Source: Gp13-AA77 sp035946575 (GTDB taxonomy: Bacteria > Acidobacteriota > Terriglobia > UBA7540). From it: a stretch of DNA of 64,000 nucleotides. The DNA is taken from positions 1-64,000 of the forward strand of contig DASYZG010000125.1 in the NCBI GenBank assembly GCA_035946575.1, in the 5' to 3' direction. Shown here in pieces: positions 61,146 to 64,000 of the stretch (within the stretch, counting starts at the first letter, position 1; each line of letters starts with the position of its first letter). The notes under the pieces were generated by a model. That model worked only from the letters and a program-made list of their open reading frames with translations, was not told the DNA's origin and made no database searches. Made by a program: the position numbers and the translations under genes.

Positions 61146-61433
61146 ATGCCTATGAAGAATCCGCCCCACCCGGGCGACCTGATCAGGACCGAGATCATTG
61201 AGGCGCTCGGTCTCAGCGTGTCGAAGGCTGCCGAGATTCTCAAGGTCCGGCGAGCTACCCTATCGGACCTGCTCCACGGCAAGGCCGCGCTTACGCCGGA
61301 AATGGCCCTTCGAATTGAGAAAGCGTTCGGCCCCGACATGGACCATCTTTTGCGGATGCAACTTGCCTACGACATTGCGAAGACGCGGCAGCATGCCAAA
61401 CACATTGCCGTGAAGCAGTATGTTCCGGCTTGA
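61146..61433 (+). CDS. higA: HigA-type antitoxin (XRE family)
   Basis: A 95-residue antitoxin with a helix-turn-helix: HPGDLIRTEIIEALGLSVSKAAEILKVRRATLSDLLHGKAALTPEMALRIEKAFG. The family member binds both HigB and the operator. The stop codon lies inside copy B of the 140-bp repeat, and the C-terminal residues QYVPA are also encoded by copy A. The gene is intact. It resembles standard HigA in length and pattern. Confidence 0.92.
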   Translation: MPMKNPPHPGDLIRTEIIEALGLSVSKAAEILKVRRATLSDLLHGKAALTPEMALRIEKAFGPDMDHLLRMQLAYDIAKTRQHAKHIAVKQYVPA

Positions 61434-61560
61434 CCGGCGTGTCGAACTCGGTAATCCCGCCAAATCGCCCTTGCACTCCTTCGGCGCGGGCGATAAAGTG
61501 CGAGCCGTAGTCAGGTGCGGTCTGACCGCACTGTCAATCGTTAATCCCGGGGGATTCATG
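61419..61560. repeat. ~140-bp direct repeat, copy B
   Basis: Overlaps the last codons of higA and ends at an ATG (61558). It matches copy A (56584-56726) in order and nearly all bases, but carries a one-base deletion in the -35 box (TTGCAC for TTGACA). Copies lie 4.8 kb apart in the same orientation. Confidence 0.85.
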
Positions 61561-61893
61561 AAAAGCAGAGTGATAGCTGGCGCTTTTGCTCGCCAGCCTC
61601 GCGCTCTCCGGCCGTTTGGCAGTGAGTGACCAGACCAGGCCCCGGGTGTTCATTACGGACAGCACCTCTTGGGAAATCTCCGGCGGATGGGGAGCGTCGG
61701 CTGGCACGGGCGAGAGTGAAGTACGCGGGGGCGCCGACCTCACACTGCAGAGATCATAAAGACTTTCGGTCAACGCTGTTCCGAGGTCGTTGAGGACAGA
61801 ACGGCGGCTGGCGGCGAGATTGTTTTTCAGGGCGCCGCCACCGCGCTCGGGCTGCAGAAGACCGTGGTAACTCTAAACCTGGTCGAACCAAAC
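61558..61893 (+). pseudogene. decayed secreted-protein gene
   Basis: Starts with ATGAAAAGCAGAGTG like the gene after copy A. One frameshift within codons 5-7 moves into LALLLASLALSGRLAVSDQ, a signal peptide, then RPRVFITDSTSWEISGGWGASAG. A second shift near 61745 continues as EIIKTFGQRCSEVVEDRTAAGGEIVFQ until TGA. This is the pattern of a conserved acidobacterial secreted protein family (WEISGG ... EIIKTFGxRC), so it looks like a degraded copy with two frameshifts. The family is not named. Confidence 0.5.
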
Positions 61894-61895
61894 CC

Positions 61896-62525
61896 GTGGT
61901 ACATTTCTCACAGATTTCGAGCACGAATCCACCAGAGCTGAAGGATGTGATTGAGATCTACACGGACTCTTTCCCTCTTAATGAAAGGCATTCGCCCGAA
62001 GTCATTCGAGAGCGGCTGGCGCGCGGCGGTTACACGCTGATCGTAGGGCGCGTGCCGGCTGAAATCGTGTTTTTCGCGCTCTTGTGGCCGCTCGAAGGCA
62101 GCCGATTCGTGCTTCTGGATTACATGGCCACCAGGGGCGGTTATCGGGGCCGGGGCGCGGGGTCGGCCTTTCTTCGGGAAATTCCGGCCTCGCCCGAGCT
62201 GGCGGGTAAGTTTCTGGTGATGGAACTGGAAAGCCCGGCGTCCGGGGAGAATCGGGAGCAACGGCGGAAGCGCGTCGAATTCTATCGGCGGCAGGGCGCC
62301 AGGGAGCTGCAAGGAGTTCCATATTTCATGCCCGGGCTGGCCGGCGGCGGTCCTACGGAGATGATCCTGATGATGCTGCCCGCTTATGATAAGGACACGA
62401 TCGAGGGCCGGATCGTCCGGGAGATAATCGCGCAGATCTACCGGGAGCTCTATAACCGAGGTCCGGACGACCCTCTGCTCGATTCCATTACCAGCGCCAT
62501 CCCGGGGTCTGTCCGGCTGATTTGA
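61896..62525 (+). CDS. GNAT family acetyltransferase-like protein
   Basis: A 209-residue protein, GTG start at 61896. DVIEIYTDSFPLNERHSPEVIRERL and YMATRGGYRGRGAGSAFLREI fit the GNAT fold; the GGYRGRGAG loop is the acetyl-CoA binding R/Q-x-x-G-x-G/A motif. The substrate is unknown. Its 5' end overlaps the end of the decayed gene upstream, and only 91 bp separate it from queA, so both may be co-transcribed. Confidence 0.75.
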   Translation: MVHFSQISSTNPPELKDVIEIYTDSFPLNERHSPEVIRERLARGGYTLIVGRVPAEIVFFALLWPLEGSRFVLLDYMATRGGYRGRGAGSAFLREIPASPELAGKFLVMELESPASGENREQRRKRVEFYRRQGARELQGVPYFMPGLAGGGPTEMILMMLPAYDKDTIEGRIVREIIAQIYRELYNRGPDDPLLDSITSAIPGSVRLI

Positions 62526-62615
62526 GGAGCGTGGAGCACCTGGCAGCGCGTGATTCGGACGGAAGCGGCTCTCCACTCTGCGTGGCTTGGAACCAACCGG
62601 GAAAAGTTCAAGCGG

Positions 62616-63788
62616 GTGCACCTCAGCGACTTCAATTACGGCCTGCCTCCGGACCTGATCGCGCAGCAGCCGCTCGCCGACCGCTCGGCGTCGCGCCTGC
62701 TGGTGCTCGACCGCTCCGCTCAGACCTTCGAGGACCGGCGGTTCGCTGGCCTGCCCGAACTGCTCCAGCCCGGCGACCTGCTGGTGCTCAATAACACCCG
62801 GGTGTTTCCGGCGCGGCTGCTCGGACGCCGCCGCGGAGCGCGCGCCCAGCCGATCGGCAGGGGCAATCCCGCCGCGGGCGAGTACCTGACCGGCGAAGTT
62901 GAGTTGCTGCTGACGCGCCGCGAGAGCGAAGACGTCTGGCAGGGGCTGGTCCACCCCGGCCGCAAGATCCGCACCGGCGAGGTGCTGGTGTTTGGCGACG
63001 GCGAGCTCGAGGCCGAGGTGCTGGGCCACGGGGAGCGCGGGTTGCGCCGGGTGCGGCTGATCCCCCAGCGCGGGCGACCCGCGGTGACGGCGGTCCCTGG
63101 CGAACCCGCCTCGGCACTGAGCACCGGGCCGGAGATCGATCGGCTGATCGATCGCTTGGGGCATGTGCCCCTGCCGCCCTACATCCATCGCCGCGATCAG
63201 CCGCAGGACCGCGAAACTTACCAGACCGTCTACGCCCGGGTCCGCGGCGCCGTGGCCGCGCCCACGGCCGGGCTGCACTTCACGCCGCAGATTCTGCGCC
63301 ATCTGGCCGCGCGCGGCGTCGAGACCGCCGAGATCACGCTGCACGTCGGCCCGGGCACCTTCCGGCCGGTGCAGGTGGAGCACGTCGAGGATCATCGCAT
63401 GGAACCGGAGGCGTTCGAAATCAGCGAAGTCGCGGCAGCGCGGATCAACAAGGCGCTTTCAGCCAGGCGGCGTATCATTGCGGTGGGAACCACCTGCGTG
63501 CGGACTCTGGAACACGGCGCTCGCGTCTTCGCCAGTGGGGAGGGACAGGCGGACGCCCGCGGCGCACGCATCGAGCCCGGCCGCGGCGAGACAGACCTCT
63601 TCATCTACCCGGGTTTTGCGTTTCGGGTGATCAACGGACTGCTGACCAATTTCCACCTGCCGCGCTCGACGCTGCTGATGCTGGTGTCCGCCTTCGCCGG
63701 ACGCGAATTCGTGCTGCGAGCCTATGAACACGCGGTCGGGCAACGCTACCGATTCTACAGTTACGGCGATTGCATGCTGGTGCTCTAG
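62616..63788 (+). CDS. queA: tRNA preQ1 ribosyltransferase-isomerase QueA
   Basis: A 390-residue enzyme; GTG at 62616 starts just before the conserved LSDFNYGLPPDLIAQQPL, and an earlier GTG at 62550 would add 22 residues. Marks include DLLVLNNTRVFPARL, the GAVAAPTAGLHFT and ETAEITLHVGPGTFRPV segments and the C-terminal NFHLPRSTLLMLVSAFAG. It transfers ribose from S-adenosylmethionine to preQ1-modified tRNA in queuosine synthesis. Extra residues near 85-100 and 295-320 make it longer than the usual 340-356. The 3' neighbour is on the other strand. Confidence 0.95.
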   Translation: MHLSDFNYGLPPDLIAQQPLADRSASRLLVLDRSAQTFEDRRFAGLPELLQPGDLLVLNNTRVFPARLLGRRRGARAQPIGRGNPAAGEYLTGEVELLLTRRESEDVWQGLVHPGRKIRTGEVLVFGDGELEAEVLGHGERGLRRVRLIPQRGRPAVTAVPGEPASALSTGPEIDRLIDRLGHVPLPPYIHRRDQPQDRETYQTVYARVRGAVAAPTAGLHFTPQILRHLAARGVETAEITLHVGPGTFRPVQVEHVEDHRMEPEAFEISEVAAARINKALSARRRIIAVGTTCVRTLEHGARVFASGEGQADARGARIEPGRGETDLFIYPGFAFRVINGLLTNFHLPRSTLLMLVSAFAGREFVLRAYEHAVGQRYRFYSYGDCMLVL

Positions 63789-63910
63789 GGGCCAGAAGCC
63801 AGAAACCAGAAGTCAGAAGTCCGGAGCCAGAAGTCCGGAGCAAGAACCTGCCTTATGCGCAATCCCACGCTCTCTCGATTCTGACTTCTGACTCCTGACT
63901 CCTGACTCCT
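63789..63910. repeat. inverted AGAAGTC/GACTTCT repeat
   Basis: AGAAGCCAGAAACCAGAAGTCAGAAG-type direct units lead into TCTGACTTCTGACTCCTGACTCC units, which are their complement, so the stretch can fold into a long imperfect hairpin. It separates queA from the next, convergent gene. Confidence 0.6.
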
Positions 63911-63914
63911 ACCT

Positions 63915-64000
63915 TCACCACCTCGTCCTCACCCGATACGTCAGCACCGCCTCCCCATTCGCAGGCACCGGGACCCTGAAGCGCGCCGATGAAGCGGACG
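63915..64000 (-). CDS. 3' end of a DUF4139-like gene (partial)
   Basis: The minus strand has an open frame that enters from the right edge and stops with TGA at 63917-63915. Its last residues, ARFRVPVPANGEAVLTYRVRTRW, match the C-terminal strand of DUF4139-domain proteins, which end with a VPV.a.geatLtYrvr pattern. Only 27 codons are inside the window, so this is tentative. Confidence 0.5.
   Translation of the reverse strand, partial: SASSARFRVPVPANGEAVLTYRVRTRW

Overview
The window looks like chromosomal DNA of a high-GC, Gram-negative soil-type bacterium, most probably an acidobacterium. The reasons are a Ser/Thr kinase fused through one membrane helix to a TPR tail, an LptC-LptA-like fusion next to lptB-rpoN-hpf-rapZ, ntrYX-type regulators, methylmalonyl-CoA pathway genes, PEGA and TPR proteins, and many dispersed palindromic repeats between genes. 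The taxonomic call is inference. No tRNA, rRNA, CRISPR array, transposase or integrase was seen.

Layout. 0.3-1.2 kb: ECF sigma factor and zinc-finger anti-sigma. 1.6-9.6 kb: a respiratory sulfur module made of a membrane-anchored pentaheme cytochrome, a Tat-exported molybdopterin oxidoreductase of the Psr/Phs type, a four-cluster ferredoxin subunit, a cytochrome b whose C-terminus is half of a YeeE/YedE sulfur transporter, the other half of that transporter, and a rhodanese-like protein. The second transporter half has an in-frame UGA exactly where relatives carry the conserved Cys of the GGYCPGTS motif, followed by a SECIS-like hairpin, so it is a candidate selenoprotein. 9.9-12.7 kb: FadL/TodX-type outer-membrane protein and a MoCo-sulfurase-like PLP enzyme. 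12.7-15.9 kb: kinase-TPR protein. 16.7-20.6 kb: phoH-ybeY-CBS protein-era. 20.7-25.1 kb (minus strand): NtrX/NtrY-like pair and an endonuclease III relative. 25.2-32 kb: yjbQ, hemW-like, threonine aldolase, TPR protein, acyl-CoA dehydrogenase, meaB, methylmalonyl-CoA epimerase. 32-43 kb: MBL hydrolase, mtnP, PfkB kinase, glycosyltransferase-like membrane protein, dapF (second catalytic Cys replaced by Ser), M61 peptidase, plsC, threonine dehydratase. 43.8-44.4 kb: brnTA with a nonsense codon in the toxin. 44.5-52.8 kb: recJ, LPS-transport genes, rpoN, hpf, rapZ. 53-55 kb: GH42 beta-galactosidase.

55.4-61.9 kb is an accessory block. It holds small secreted proteins, a winged-helix-like protein, a protein resembling pPIWI-associated nucleases, a HEPN-like protein flanked by direct repeats, higBA with a clear promoter/operator, and a decayed gene. 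A ~140 bp direct repeat brackets most of it. The window ends with a GNAT protein, queA and the 3' end of a probable DUF4139 gene.

The sulfur module can be read as one machine: import of a sulfane compound through a split, possibly selenium-dependent transporter that is covalently tied to the cytochrome b of a molybdenum reductase, with a persulfide-carrier-like rhodanese at the end of the operon. This functional reading is inference from gene content.
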